A DNA stretch of 64,000 nt from DAOOVD01 sp035369845. Lineage in GTDB: Bacteria; Bacillota; Desulfotomaculia; Desulfotomaculales; Pelotomaculaceae. Position numbers and translations under genes: made by a program. Every line of letters starts with the position of its first letter. The first letter of the stretch is position 1. This document shows positions 16,878 to 25,959 of this stretch, one piece after another. Location of the stretch: assembly GCA_035369845.1 (NCBI GenBank), contig DAOOVD010000004.1, positions 19,270-83,269 of the forward strand, read 5' to 3'. Under the pieces are notes generated by a model. That model ran no database searches. It was given only the letters and a program-made list of their open reading frames with translations, and was not told the DNA's origin.

Positions 16878-17117
16878 TTGGATAACTGGTCGCCATGTCC
16901 GCGGTGCGGTTCCGGTAATGTGCGCAGGGCCGGCATGCAGGCCGTCCTGCTGACACTGTTCTGCGGTCTGGGTTTTCTCCTGTGGATCGGACTGCTTTTA
17001 CCCGTAATTTGGCCGGTGCTGCCGCTGATGTTCATCTTTTCTTTAATAATATTTTTTGCCAAAGAAACATTACAGTGCGCAGAATGTAAATATACCTGGC
17101 TGTTCAGAAAAAAATAA
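16878..17117 (+). CDS. Small zinc-ribbon membrane protein
   Basis: 79 residues. An N-terminal CPRCGSGNVRRAG half-ribbon and a C-terminal LQCAECKYTW half-ribbon flank two hydrophobic segments (about 18-37 and 38-58), giving a membrane hairpin with a cytoplasmic four-Cys zinc site. The start is TTG 16878, eight bases after GGAGGTGAGGGG. It follows the kinase-like gene by 79 bases. Function unknown. It need not belong to the gas-vesicle system. Confidence 0.65.
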   Translation: MDNWSPCPRCGSGNVRRAGMQAVLLTLFCGLGFLLWIGLLLPVIWPVLPLMFIFSLIIFFAKETLQCAECKYTWLFRKK

Positions 17118-17156
17118 AAGTTGCTGGTGCCAGCCCGCTTTTTTAGGGATTGTTTT

Positions 17157-19265
17157 TTAAGGGATCAATGAAGTTTTGTTTTGCTGTTTGTCCGGCTCTT
17201 TTTCCACCGGGGCCAGCTCCAGGCCTTTTGGATTTTCAGGCCGGGCCGGGGCGGGTTTTTCCTCCTGTCGGGCATCCTTATCCTTCGGTTCATTTGATTC
17301 CTGCTTTTCCGCCGGTTCCTGTTTTTTCACCGGCTCCCGATTTTCATTCGGTTTCTGTTTTTCCGCATCATCATCACGTTTTTCCTCCTCCCGTGTGCGG
17401 CTGTCATTTCTTGTATAAAGTGCGGCGTCGAGCCCCATAACGCCGGCCATCACCAGGCGGAATATCTCTGCGGGCTGATTGCCGCCGTAGGAAGTCAGGT
17501 AATGTTGTCTGTCCATGTCTTTTTCGTCGTAGCCCATCCAGACCGCTGCCGTATAGCGCGGGGTGAAACCGACAAACCAGGCGTCTTTGTTGCCGTTCAA
17601 GCCCCGGAACGTATCGGTGTCCGGCAGTTCGACGGTGCCTGTTTTCCCGGCGACTTCAGCGCCGCGGATGCTTGCCCTGTACCCGGTGCCGGAATCCACG
17701 ACCGCACGCAAAACGCTTTTCATCTTTTCGGCTGTCGACGGTTTCATAACGGAAACTCCTTCAGGACGGCGATAAACGACTTCCCCGTAAGCGTCTTCGA
17801 TATGGTCGATGGCGTAAGGCTTAATAAATACGCCCCCGTTGGCAAAGACCGCGAAAGCCCCGGCCATTTGCAGGGGAGACACTCCTCTGGTCAGCCCTCC
17901 CAGGGCCAGGGGAAGGCAGCGGTCTTCTTCCGCAAGATCGAACCCCAGTTTTTTTGCCATTTCGAAACCGTGGTCGATTCCGATCCGGCTTAACAGGCGG
18001 ACCGCGGCGGCGTTGCGGGACCATTTCACGGCTGTGCGGATGCTGATATTCCCGTAATAATCCCCGCCGGGATTTTCAGGTTCGTAGCTGCCGGCTTTGA
18101 ACGGGGTGTCGGAGATTATGGAGTCGGGGCTATATCCCAGCTCAAAGGCCGGGGCGTAAACCGCGACAGGCTTGAAAGCCGAGCCCGGCTGTCTGGCAAG
18201 CTGGGTCGCCCTGTTAAACCCGCGCCTGGTCACGTACTCTCTGCCCCCGACGAGGGCTTTGATCGCTCCCGTTCCGTTTTCCACTAAAGCCAGCGCTGCT
18301 TCCACCTTCTCATCCGGAAACAAACCGGGGTTCCGGAACACTTTTTCAGCTTTCCTCTGTATTTCAGGCTCCAGTGTAGTATGGATTTTTAAACCGCCTT
18401 TAAAGAGCTTCTCCTGTCCGACTGCGGCAATTGCTTCATCAATTACGTGGTCGATAAAATAAGAGCCGTGGTTCTCGCCGCTTTCCCCCCCTTTCAGGTT
18501 TAACGGCTTGTTCCGGGCCTCCATTCCCTGTTCTTCGGTGATGTAGCCCAGCCGGATCATTTTGTCCAGAACGATGTTGCGCCGGTTCAAAGATGCTTCC
18601 GGGTTTATATACGGGTCATAGGCGCTTGGAGCCTGAACCAGGGCCGCCAGCAGGGCCCCCTCCTCAATTGAGAGCTCGGAGGAATCCTTGCTGAAGTAGG
18701 TTTTGGCGGCACTCTGGATTCCGTAGGCGCCTTCCCCGAAATACACCCGGTTCAGGTAAAGCTCCAGAATTTCTTCTTTGGAATGGCGTTCTTCAAATTC
18801 CAGGGCCAGGACGGCTTCTTTTACTTTGCGGAGCAGGGTGCGCTCCGGCGTCAAAAAAAAGAGCTTCATTGTCTGCTGGGTGATGGTGCTGCCGCCTTCG
18901 GTGATTTCGCCCGACTTGCAATAACTCACCGCTGCCCGCAGAACAGCTTTTAGATCCACCCCGTGATGGCTGTAAAACCTTTCATCCTCGATTCCCACGA
19001 AAGCTTTTTGTACGTGAGCGGGGACTTTTTCCAGGGGAACCGGTGTGCGGTTGACTTCGCCGTGAATTCCGGCGACAATGTTTCCGTACCGGTCGTAGAG
19101 AAATGTAGTTTGGTCGAAGGCCGATGCCGCCTTGACCGCGGTAAAGCCGGACAATACCCTGCCGGAATATGCGTGCGCCCACAGGAGGAACGAGGTGATG
19201 AAAACAAACAAAGGCAGCAGGGTAAAGCCGGAAAGCTTCAATATCTTGCGAGGTTTTGCATCCAT
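17157..19265 (-). CDS. Class A penicillin-binding protein (PBP1A type)
   Basis: 702 residues, a bifunctional peptidoglycan synthase. A membrane anchor is at about 12-32. The glycosyltransferase (GT51) domain has IEDERFYSHHG (catalytic Glu near 93) and TEGGSTITQQ near 122-131. The transpeptidase has the SxxK serine in GSAFKP (about 362-365), SRN at 416-418 and KTGT at 541-544. A Lys/Glu/Pro-rich tail of roughly 80 residues ends the chain and should be outside the cell. It is transcribed opposite to the gas-vesicle operon and converges with it. Confidence 0.95.
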   Translation of the reverse strand: MDAKPRKILKLSGFTLLPLFVFITSFLLWAHAYSGRVLSGFTAVKAASAFDQTTFLYDRYGNIVAGIHGEVNRTPVPLEKVPAHVQKAFVGIEDERFYSHHGVDLKAVLRAAVSYCKSGEITEGGSTITQQTMKLFFLTPERTLLRKVKEAVLALEFEERHSKEEILELYLNRVYFGEGAYGIQSAAKTYFSKDSSELSIEEGALLAALVQAPSAYDPYINPEASLNRRNIVLDKMIRLGYITEEQGMEARNKPLNLKGGESGENHGSYFIDHVIDEAIAAVGQEKLFKGGLKIHTTLEPEIQRKAEKVFRNPGLFPDEKVEAALALVENGTGAIKALVGGREYVTRRGFNRATQLARQPGSAFKPVAVYAPAFELGYSPDSIISDTPFKAGSYEPENPGGDYYGNISIRTAVKWSRNAAAVRLLSRIGIDHGFEMAKKLGFDLAEEDRCLPLALGGLTRGVSPLQMAGAFAVFANGGVFIKPYAIDHIEDAYGEVVYRRPEGVSVMKPSTAEKMKSVLRAVVDSGTGYRASIRGAEVAGKTGTVELPDTDTFRGLNGNKDAWFVGFTPRYTAAVWMGYDEKDMDRQHYLTSYGGNQPAEIFRLVMAGVMGLDAALYTRNDSRTREEEKRDDDAEKQKPNENREPVKKQEPAEKQESNEPKDKDARQEEKPAPARPENPKGLELAPVEKEPDKQQNKTSLIP

Positions 19266-19423
19266 AAAGGTCCCCTTTTTGCCGGCTTGCTATTTAAAAT
19301 ATATGTATTCCTTCGGGGTCCGTTTACCTGTGAAAACAAACGCAAATATTTCCTTCCTGATGCAAATAATAAAGGGGACTGAATTTCAACATAATAAACA
19401 TATCCTGAGATATGCGGAGGCTG

Positions 19424-19717
19424 ATGAATTTGCTGACTGCGGAAGTATCCCTTTACCCTCAGAAGACTGCAAAAGCGAGCGAAATCATTACGGAGTCGCT
19501 TGAGTCGCTCAACCGGTTCAACCTGCAGGCCAGTGTGGGTTCCATTTCCACAAAGCTGCAGGGCTCGGACGAGGAAGTCTGGCAGGGGTTGAAAACCATG
19601 TTCGAACAGGCTAAAAAACAGAGCGAAGTCAACATGGTGGTTACAATTTCAAACGCGGCGGCGGCAGAAGAAAGAAAAATAGCCGGGAGGAGGAGGGACT
19701 ACACCCTTCCCGGATAA
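19424..19717 (+). CDS. YkoF-like thiamine/HMP-binding domain protein
   Basis: 97 residues with the pattern LTAEVSLYPQKTAKASEIIT, a single glycine-rich VGSISTKLQGSDEEVW segment and a C-terminal VNMVVTISNA strand, resembling one domain of YkoF/MTH1187-type thiamine-pyrimidine binding proteins. YkoF has been linked to thiamine-precursor transport in Bacillus. The start is ATG 19424 (GCGGAGG only three bases away) or TTG 19430 (better spacing). No thiamine gene is nearby. Confidence 0.65.
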   Translation: MNLLTAEVSLYPQKTAKASEIITESLESLNRFNLQASVGSISTKLQGSDEEVWQGLKTMFEQAKKQSEVNMVVTISNAAAAEERKIAGRRRDYTLPG

Positions 19718-19865
19718 ATTCTATTTCCGGGATTATCTGCGGGGGCCGGCGACAAAACCGGTCCCTTTCCTGTTTAAAAAGTCAGGTGTTTCCGCCGGAT
19801 AGGGTATTCTTTTTTTATTTGTATAAAGATAAAATGTAAATAAAATGCCCCGGGGAGAATCGAAA

Positions 19866-20549
19866 GTGTTTTTTAAAAACTGTATAAAACCTGATTCCGG
19901 CGACTTCGCCTGTGAAAGGGAGCAGATGGTCAGGGAGCAGCTTGAGTTCCGCGGTATAAAAAACCGGGCCGTTTTGGAGGCCATGCTGACGGTTCCGAGG
20001 CATCTCTTCGTTCCCGAACACCTGCGCAAGTACGCTCATTATGACGGACCGCTGGCGATCGGGGAAGGGCAGACCATCAGCCAGCCCTACATGGTTGCGC
20101 TTATGGTGGAGGCGCTTGAGCCGCAGGCGGGGGATTGGATTCTCGAAGTCGGAACGGGCTCCGGGTATGCCGCTGCAGTTTTATCCCGGATAGTTTCCCG
20201 CGTTTTTACCGTTGAACGCCATCGGAGTCTGGCTTTGGGCGCGGTCAGGCGTTTCCGGTTGCTGGGATATGATAACATCGATGTTTATGTCGGCGACGGG
20301 ACGAAGGGCTGGCCGGCTGAGGCGCTGTTTGACGGAATTCTGGTGTCGGCCGCGGCGCCCGCGATTCCGGCTTCCCTGCGCAACCAGCTGAAGCCCGGCG
20401 GGTGTCTGGTGATCCCGGTGGGGGGGAGGGGGTACCAGGAACTGCTGCGGCTCAGGCTGGAGCGTGACGGTTCCTCCGTTCAGGACAGTCTGGGGGCTGT
20501 GCAGTTTGTGCCGCTGGTCGGCGAGGAAGGGTGGAATACGGAATATTGA
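19866..20549 (+). CDS. pcm: Protein-L-isoaspartate O-methyltransferase
   Basis: About 227 residues. It repairs isoaspartyl residues in damaged proteins using S-adenosylmethionine. Family motifs are present: PRHLFVPEHLR, GEGQTISQPYMVALM, the SAM-binding EVGTGSGYAAAVL (motif I) and GDGTKGWP. The GTG at 19866 has GGGGAG eight bases upstream and is preferred; an in-frame ATG at 19845 would add seven residues. It is followed by carbonic anhydrase after 157 bases. Confidence 0.9.
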   Translation: MFFKNCIKPDSGDFACEREQMVREQLEFRGIKNRAVLEAMLTVPRHLFVPEHLRKYAHYDGPLAIGEGQTISQPYMVALMVEALEPQAGDWILEVGTGSGYAAAVLSRIVSRVFTVERHRSLALGAVRRFRLLGYDNIDVYVGDGTKGWPAEALFDGILVSAAAPAIPASLRNQLKPGGCLVIPVGGRGYQELLRLRLERDGSSVQDSLGAVQFVPLVGEEGWNTEY

Positions 20550-20706
20550 TGAATTGCATAAGTTTTTTTAAAACCACAGGAATCGGCCCGCAGATGAAGA
20601 ATATGTATCCCGAGCGGGAGGAAAAGCTTGAAAGCTGTCCGGCAAACCTGGACAAAAGCCGTTTCCTTCCATTCGGAAAAAGGAGGTGCCGATCCTGAAG
20701 GAAAAC

Positions 20707-21297
20707 ATGCCGGAAGCGGGCGGTGAGGCGGTAAAATTACTTGTTGAAGGAAACAAAAGGTTTGTGACGGGCAGTTTTGCCCCCAAAGACGCGGGGGCTG
20801 CCAGGCGGAAGGAGTTGTCAGCCGAAGGGCAAAAGCCGTTTGCCGTAATTGTCGGCTGTTCAGACTCCCGCGTGCCGCCCGAGGTGCTGTTCGACCGGTC
20901 CCTCGGCGATCTGTTCGTCGTGCGCGTCGCCGGCAACGTCGTCGATCCCGTGGCGGTGGGCAGTGTTGAATATGCTGTGGAGCATCTCGGGGTACCGCTC
21001 GTCGTGGTGATGGGTCATGAAAAATGCGGGGCCGTCAGGGCCGCCGTCGACGGCGGCGAAGCGCCGGGGAGCATTGGCTCGATCGTGGCCAAAATCAGGC
21101 CGTCGGTTGATAGGGCAAGAGCCGCCGGGGCTGCGGGCAAAGATTTGTATGAAAGAACGGCCGATGAAAACATCAAAGCAACTGTGTCGGCCCTTAAAGA
21201 GAGCCCGGTGATCAAGCATTTTATTGAAGAGGGCAGGCTGGCCGTGACAGGGGCCAAGTACCGCCTCGAATCGGGCGAAGTAATGTTTGACTTTTAG
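20707..21297 (+). CDS. Beta-class carbonic anhydrase
   Basis: 196 residues. Zinc ligands are seen in VIVGCSDSRVPPE (Cys, with the Asp-Arg dyad) and MGHEKCGAV (His and Cys), the signature of beta-carbonic anhydrases that interconvert CO2 and bicarbonate. In an acetogen/sulfate-reducer-like cell this would supply bicarbonate or CO2 to carboxylases. The ATG at 20707 has AAGGA close upstream; a GTG at 20686 coincides with AAGGAGG and is less likely. Confidence 0.92.
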   Translation: MPEAGGEAVKLLVEGNKRFVTGSFAPKDAGAARRKELSAEGQKPFAVIVGCSDSRVPPEVLFDRSLGDLFVVRVAGNVVDPVAVGSVEYAVEHLGVPLVVVMGHEKCGAVRAAVDGGEAPGSIGSIVAKIRPSVDRARAAGAAGKDLYERTADENIKATVSALKESPVIKHFIEEGRLAVTGAKYRLESGEVMFDF

Positions 21298-21514
21298 AGA
21301 GTGACCGGACAATACAAAGCGCATGGTGTTGAAACAAGCTGCTCCGTTACGAAGCGTCGTCAGTAAACTGAGCGAAGCTGGGGATGCGAAATTGTTTTTA
21401 ACAAAAGACAAATAAAGGCAGTTTTAAGTAAAAATTCGGGGTAAGCTATATCCGTGGCCGCGGGCAACAATGTACGGCAAAAAACATATCCTGGAATAAG
21501 ACGGTGAAAGGGAA
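21298..21514. other. Intergenic, possibly degenerate repeat
   Basis: No gene. The stretch 21300-21400 begins right after the carbonic anhydrase stop. It has short resemblances (GTGACCGG, GAAGC, GCGAAGC) to the repeat family near 2.1 and 59.3 kb, but these are too weak to call it a copy. Confidence 0.3.
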
Positions 21515-22561
21515 ATGAAGAAAATGCGCCTTGCAGCGGCTGTGTTTGCCGCGGTGTTCCCGTTATGCGCCGCCTGCCGCGCGCCGGGCGGTCCCGCCGG
21601 TCCGGACCGGGCCATTGTGAGGGAGAGCGGTGAGCCGCAGGCGGTGGCGTCCGGGCCCGAACGGGGCGCCGTGAGCGTCGCGGCCACGCTTTTCTGGTCC
21701 GAGCCGGGGCCGAAAAGGGATCACGACAAACTCATCCTGGAGGAGAAAAACAGGCCTGCGGAGTGGGCCGGCGGGATGGACGCCTCCATGCGCCTGTGGC
21801 TGGTGGGGAAGGCGGAGACGGCTGCCCTGTACGGAGAGCCGGTGGTGATTCTCGAGCGCAGAGGCGAATGGCTCAAAGTGGCGGCGGAGGAGCAGAGAAC
21901 TTCGCTTAACAGTTACGGCTACCCCGGCTGGGTGCCTGCAGTTCATATAACCGGCAGCGCCGCTTATCTCGATGACCTGAAAAACAAGCCTGTTGTGGCG
22001 GTAGTGAAAAAAACGGCGTACCTGTACGCCGACCGGGAGCTGACATCCCGGCTTTTGGAATTGAGCTACCAAACCCGCCTTCCCCTGCTGGAAGAAAAGG
22101 GCCGGGCCGTTGCCGTGCGGCTTCCCAACGGGGAGACCGGGTACCTGTCCGGAAGCGACGTGAAAAAAGCCGGGGAGCTTGCGTTTTCCCGGGAGGGTAT
22201 CGTCAACGAGGCCATGCAGTTTATCGGACTCCCCTATATCTGGGCGGGTACGATGTCCTGCGGCTTCGACTGCTCCGGTTTTACCATGCGGCTTTATCAG
22301 TCCCAGGGCGTATCAATACCGCGGGATGCCGATGAACAGGCAAAGGAAGGTTTCGAGGTCGCCGGACAGGACCTGCAGCCGGGGGATCTCGTCTTTTTTG
22401 CGGCCAAGAAGGGTCTCGGCCAGATTCACCACGTTGGGATGTACATCGGCAACGGGATGATGATCCACTCGCCCAACAGCAGTTCTTCGGTCAGGGTCGA
22501 GGCCGTGGACGGCGGGGCATACGGTGAGGAATACTGGGGGGCGAGGCGTTATGCGCGTTAG
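21515..22561 (+). CDS. NlpC/P60 cell-wall peptidase lipoprotein with SH3 domains
   Basis: 348 residues. A signal peptide ends in the lipobox LCAAC (Cys at about 21), so it should be a lipoprotein. Two bacterial SH3-like regions (about 85-140 and 160-215) lead to a C-terminal NlpC/P60 peptidase: CGFDCSGFTMRLYQ (catalytic Cys), QIHHVGMYIGNG (catalytic His) and MIHSPNSS (third polar residue). Such enzymes cut gamma-D-Glu-diamino acid bonds in peptidoglycan. It overlaps the converging HD-GYP gene by four bases at its end. Confidence 0.92.
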   Translation: MKKMRLAAAVFAAVFPLCAACRAPGGPAGPDRAIVRESGEPQAVASGPERGAVSVAATLFWSEPGPKRDHDKLILEEKNRPAEWAGGMDASMRLWLVGKAETAALYGEPVVILERRGEWLKVAAEEQRTSLNSYGYPGWVPAVHITGSAAYLDDLKNKPVVAVVKKTAYLYADRELTSRLLELSYQTRLPLLEEKGRAVAVRLPNGETGYLSGSDVKKAGELAFSREGIVNEAMQFIGLPYIWAGTMSCGFDCSGFTMRLYQSQGVSIPRDADEQAKEGFEVAGQDLQPGDLVFFAAKKGLGQIHHVGMYIGNGMMIHSPNSSSSVRVEAVDGGAYGEEYWGARRYAR

Positions 22562-23688
22562 CCGTTCCCGCAGGTAAGCAGGCGGCTCCCGGTAATTTCG
22601 TCTATTTCCGCATTGTCCAGAATTTTGATTATGGTGTAGCGGCTATTGCCCAGCATGTTGATGTCCACCGGCTCGGGAAGTCTTTTTCCCCCCGCGTCGA
22701 ACAGGATTTTAAGCCTCGGGTAAAGGGGGAAGCCCTTTGGCGAGTCGATTACCAGGGCAACTTCGTTTGAATTGAGTTTTACCAGCGAACCGGAAGGGTA
22801 AACTGCTATATTGTTCAAAAAGGCTCTGACGAGTTTGTAATTGAAAAAAAAGTTGCCCGAGCCGGCCAGCATCTCAAACGCCTCGTAAGGAGGAAACGCC
22901 CTGCGGTAGACTCTGTCGTGGGTCATTGCGTCGAACACGTCGGCGATACCGACAATTTGTGAGAATTCATGAATTTCTCCGCCGCTGATTCCTTTCGGGT
23001 AGCCCGTTCCGTTGTGCCTTTCGTGGTGCTGGAGGGCTATCAGGGCGGTGATTTTTTTTATGTGGGGTCCGCTGTTTGCCAGTATCGTATAGCCGAATTC
23101 CGGGTGGCGCTTGATTACCCTGAATTCCTCGTCTGTAAGGGGGCCGGCTTTGTTGAGGATGCGGGGCGGGATGAGAGTCTTGCCCATGTCGTGCATAAGC
23201 GCGCCCATGCCCAGATTTAACAGGGTTTTTCTGGTGTAGCCGAGCGATATGCCGGTTATCAGGGAAAGAACGCAAACATTTACGGAATGTCCGAAAAGAT
23301 AATCGTCCATACAGCGGATGTCTATAAGGTTGACCATGATGGAGGAGTTTTCCAGCAACTGGTCGATGATATCGCTCACGGTGTTTTTGGCTTTTTCCAA
23401 AAGCGCCCTGTTCAGGGGTGAAAAGCCGCGGCCCGTCCCCTCCAGGATTTCCCTGGTCAGCTTGACGGCGGCCTGCCTGCTTCCCGCGTCAATGACATCT
23501 TCAACGTAAAATTCGGGAATGCTGTCGTCGATAATGTACAGCGCAGGTATTCCGAGCTTCAACAAGCTTTTAATATACTTGTCGTTTAATATGACATCCC
23601 TGTTGATAAGGACATCGCCCCTGCTGTTGTATACGGGATGCCCCACTTTCATGCCGGGCTTGAGGCCGGTTGCGGGCACTCTTCTCAT
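22558..23688 (-). CDS. HD-GYP domain cyclic-di-GMP phosphodiesterase
   Basis: 376 residues. An N-terminal region of about 115 residues (DUF3391-like) precedes an HD-GYP domain with the metal-binding MHDMGK (HD at 166-167), HPEFGY, and HHERHNGTGYPKG (about 221-233). In this family HHE and GxGYP define c-di-GMP hydrolases. A PilZ-like C-terminal segment (about 280-370) may follow. No sensor or membrane segment is evident, so it is probably a cytoplasmic signalling enzyme. It heads a divergent group of minus-strand genes. Confidence 0.92.
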   Translation of the reverse strand: MRRVPATGLKPGMKVGHPVYNSRGDVLINRDVILNDKYIKSLLKLGIPALYIIDDSIPEFYVEDVIDAGSRQAAVKLTREILEGTGRGFSPLNRALLEKAKNTVSDIIDQLLENSSIMVNLIDIRCMDDYLFGHSVNVCVLSLITGISLGYTRKTLLNLGMGALMHDMGKTLIPPRILNKAGPLTDEEFRVIKRHPEFGYTILANSGPHIKKITALIALQHHERHNGTGYPKGISGGEIHEFSQIVGIADVFDAMTHDRVYRRAFPPYEAFEMLAGSGNFFFNYKLVRAFLNNIAVYPSGSLVKLNSNEVALVIDSPKGFPLYPRLKILFDAGGKRLPEPVDINMLGNSRYTIIKILDNAEIDEITGSRLLTCGNG

Positions 23689-23724
23689 TTTTTTGCTTCA
23701 CTCCGGTTTATTTTAAAGTTACCG

Positions 23725-23889
23725 TTATTTTCTCTTAAGCCTGTAGAAGAAGGCTGATAACAGCACAGCCGTCAACGTGCTCAGCAGAAGTCCGGCATTT
23801 TCGTTAAGACCGCATTTAAATACCCAGAGATAGTACACTGTAACTGATACGGAGACGGTAATTGCCATAAGTAAAAAGCCGGTACTCAA
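23725..23889 (-). CDS. Small two-segment membrane protein
   Basis: 54 residues, MSTGFLLMAITVSVSVTVYY onward, with two hydrophobic segments (about 4-23 and 32-48) and a basic LKRK end. It begins with TTG; AAGGAG is well placed upstream (opposite strand 23897-23902). It lies 22 bases downstream of the Cys-rich gene at 24232-23912. No family recognised. Gene prediction with a 60-residue cut-off would miss it. Confidence 0.5.
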   Translation of the reverse strand: MSTGFLLMAITVSVSVTVYYLWVFKCGLNENAGLLLSTLTAVLLSAFFYRLKRK

Positions 23890-23911
23890 TTTGCCTGCTC
23901 CTTAAAGCGAT

Positions 23912-24232
23912 TTATTCGTTGTCGTCGTACGCTTCGCTGATTATGCAGGGAACCGAACCCGAGACGAGCCTTCCGGTTTCCAGAACCACGTAAATAACCC
24001 TGCCCGCCGGGTTGTCCATTACCAGGCGCGGATCTATCCAGACCTGCCGGCATTTTTTTTCGCTGCAAACCGGGTATTCCGGGCAGTGTCCGCAACAGAT
24101 ATATCCGCATTGTTCGTTTGCGTTGAAGTTGTCTGCGCATTTCGGCGCGGAGCCTTCTTTTTCCTCACGGTAGATGTTGAGGCAGTGGTTTGCCCGCTCC
24201 TTCAGAGTCATTTCCGCAAAATCCACGTTCAT
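23912..24232 (-). CDS. Cysteine-rich hypothetical protein
   Basis: 106 residues. Seven of its nine cysteines lie in the middle (CADNFNANEQCGYICCGHC, then CPEYPVC and KKC), which suggests a metal or iron-sulfur site. The second half (RVIYVVLETGRLVSGSVPCI) is more beta-like. No named family recognised. It is upstream of the 54-residue membrane protein in a probable two-gene unit. Confidence 0.6.
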   Translation of the reverse strand: MNVDFAEMTLKERANHCLNIYREEKEGSAPKCADNFNANEQCGYICCGHCPEYPVCSEKKCRQVWIDPRLVMDNPAGRVIYVVLETGRLVSGSVPCIISEAYDDNE

Positions 24233-24325
24233 CCCTCCCCGCTTAACATTATATATGAATTTGAATATATCCGGTAGAAAAAACGCTTGCCGTTCGCGGG
24301 TTTGTACGGCTTTTCCGCGCCGCGT

Positions 24326-25558
24326 TCAGCGGCAGAGCGCCGCCAGGGAGAATGCCGCCGTGACGAGAGTTAGCAGGCAGACCGCTATTACGCCGGGCCA
24401 GCCGTGAGAATTCCAGAAAAGTCCTGGAAGAACAGCCCCCAGGCTGCCGCCGGTGTAATAAAAAAAGAGGTAGAGCGAAGTGGCCGAACCTTTCCCCGTG
24501 GAGGCGTTGTCGCCGACGAGCGCGCTCGCGGCCGGCTGGGCGGAGAACAGGCCGGCGCAGAGCAGCAGCAGACCGGCGACGACCGCGGGAAGAAACTTCA
24601 CCAGGGTCAGAGTTATACCCGTGGCCGTCGCGGCCAGGCCGAAGGCGATAACCGGCCTGCGCCCGATACGGCTGGAGAGCGCGCCGGCAACCGGTGAGAT
24701 CACTCCGGTTACGTAAACGAGAAAAATGAGGCTCAGTACAACCGTCGAGAGGTTGAACGGCGGAGCGCTGAGATAAAAGGTGACGTAGCTGAAAGAGCCC
24801 GTGAATGTAAAAAACAGCGCGAAGGCGATGATGAACGCGCCGACCAGGCGGCGGTTCTTGAAATGGTTGAACATCCCCGAGTAGGAATCGAAAAGCCCGG
24901 TGTTGCGCTTGAAGTTTTTCGAGGCCGGGAGAAACCGGAGTATCAGCAGGGTGCCTGCAAAGTTCAGGATGCCGAAGGTGAGAAAAGCGGTTTGCCATCT
25001 GAACAGCCCGGCCAGCACGCCCCCGAACACCCGTCCGAAAAGCCCGGAGGCGACCATGGAGCTGATGTAGACGCCGATTGCTTTGCCTACCTTGCCGGGC
25101 GGGAACTCTTCAGTTATGTAAGCCATGGCTATGGCCGCGATACCGGCTGCAAACAGGCCCTGTACGGCGCGCAAGACCAGGAATGCGGAGAAATTATCGG
25201 TAAAAGAAATCAGTACGGTCGGTATGGACAGCAGAAAGCCGGTGGCTACCATAACGGGTTTTCTGCCCAGGTAATCGGACAGGGGACCGTACACGAGAAG
25301 GGCCGATGACAGTGCAAAAATATTCAAAGAAACTGCCAGGGCGGCGACCGTCGGGCTCACCCCGAAACTGGCGCTCAAAAGAGGCAGGATGGGCTGGGCG
25401 ATGTAAATGTCGGAAATTATGGCCATTGTCCCGAAGAATAATACGGCAATGGCCGTCGTATTTTCTCTTGAGCCGCTTTTTGAGAATCGTTCCGCCGTAT
25501 GTGCCATATTCGTCACCGAAAAACCCTGTTGGTCAAAGTATTCTGAACCGTCCGCCAT
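24326..25558 (-). CDS. MFS transporter (DHA1-like)
   Basis: 410 residues, about 12 membrane segments. The motif A region YGPLSDYLGRKPVMV near residue 70-85 and the repeat LSSRIGRRPVIAFG in the second half are typical of 12-segment proton-coupled exporters such as the YnfM family. An N-terminal hydrophilic extension (about 30 residues) precedes the first segment, so the true start may be downstream (for instance Met18). The substrate is unknown. Confidence 0.85.
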   Translation of the reverse strand: MADGSEYFDQQGFSVTNMAHTAERFSKSGSRENTTAIAVLFFGTMAIISDIYIAQPILPLLSASFGVSPTVAALAVSLNIFALSSALLVYGPLSDYLGRKPVMVATGFLLSIPTVLISFTDNFSAFLVLRAVQGLFAAGIAAIAMAYITEEFPPGKVGKAIGVYISSMVASGLFGRVFGGVLAGLFRWQTAFLTFGILNFAGTLLILRFLPASKNFKRNTGLFDSYSGMFNHFKNRRLVGAFIIAFALFFTFTGSFSYVTFYLSAPPFNLSTVVLSLIFLVYVTGVISPVAGALSSRIGRRPVIAFGLAATATGITLTLVKFLPAVVAGLLLLCAGLFSAQPAASALVGDNASTGKGSATSLYLFFYYTGGSLGAVLPGLFWNSHGWPGVIAVCLLTLVTAAFSLAALCR

Positions 25559-25895
25559 AAATCCTTTATTTTATTTATATCTCAATATAAAAGCCGGGGT
25601 TTTTTGAAAACAAACCCTTTCCGGCTGCCGTTCCCCTGTCCGGAGCGTCGTATGCTGCGGGAATTGCGCCGGGGAGTTTTTCCGGGAAACGTTTGCGGAA
25701 GTTGCGGAGTGCAATAGAGAGTTGGGGATTAAGAAGGATGTAATTTTAAGAAAAAAGGTATGTAGCCGCATACCTGATACTTAAAGTAAAAATTTTAGAC
25801 TATTTTGTTTTATTTAGTAACTTTTTTGCCTTAGGTAATTTTTTATTTAAAACTGGTTAATAAGATAAAATATTAAAACTTTCTTAAAAGACTGT
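25559..25895. other. Intergenic, GC-rich then AT-rich
   Basis: No gene. AGGTATG (25756-25762) and CATACCT (25769-25775) form a small hairpin. From about 25780 the DNA becomes markedly AT-rich, leading into the promoter at 25896. The GC-rich part at 25620-25735 has no recognisable coding content. Confidence 0.4.
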
Positions 25896-25924
25896 TTGAC
25901 ATTTGATAATCCTTTGTATATAAT
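25896..25924 (+). promoter_or_regulatory. Consensus sigma-A promoter
   Basis: TTGACA (25896-25901) and TATAAT (25919-25924) with exactly 17 bases between them: a perfect vegetative promoter, 36 bases upstream of the ATG at 25960. Confidence 0.85.
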
Positions 25925-25959
25925 CAAATCCAAGAATGGAAAATATGGGAGTGTGAAAT

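Noticed and set aside
20549..20698. 49-residue frame between pcm and carbonic anhydrase
   Set aside because: No ribosome site or family; it ends within the ribosome site of the next gene and has no coding character.
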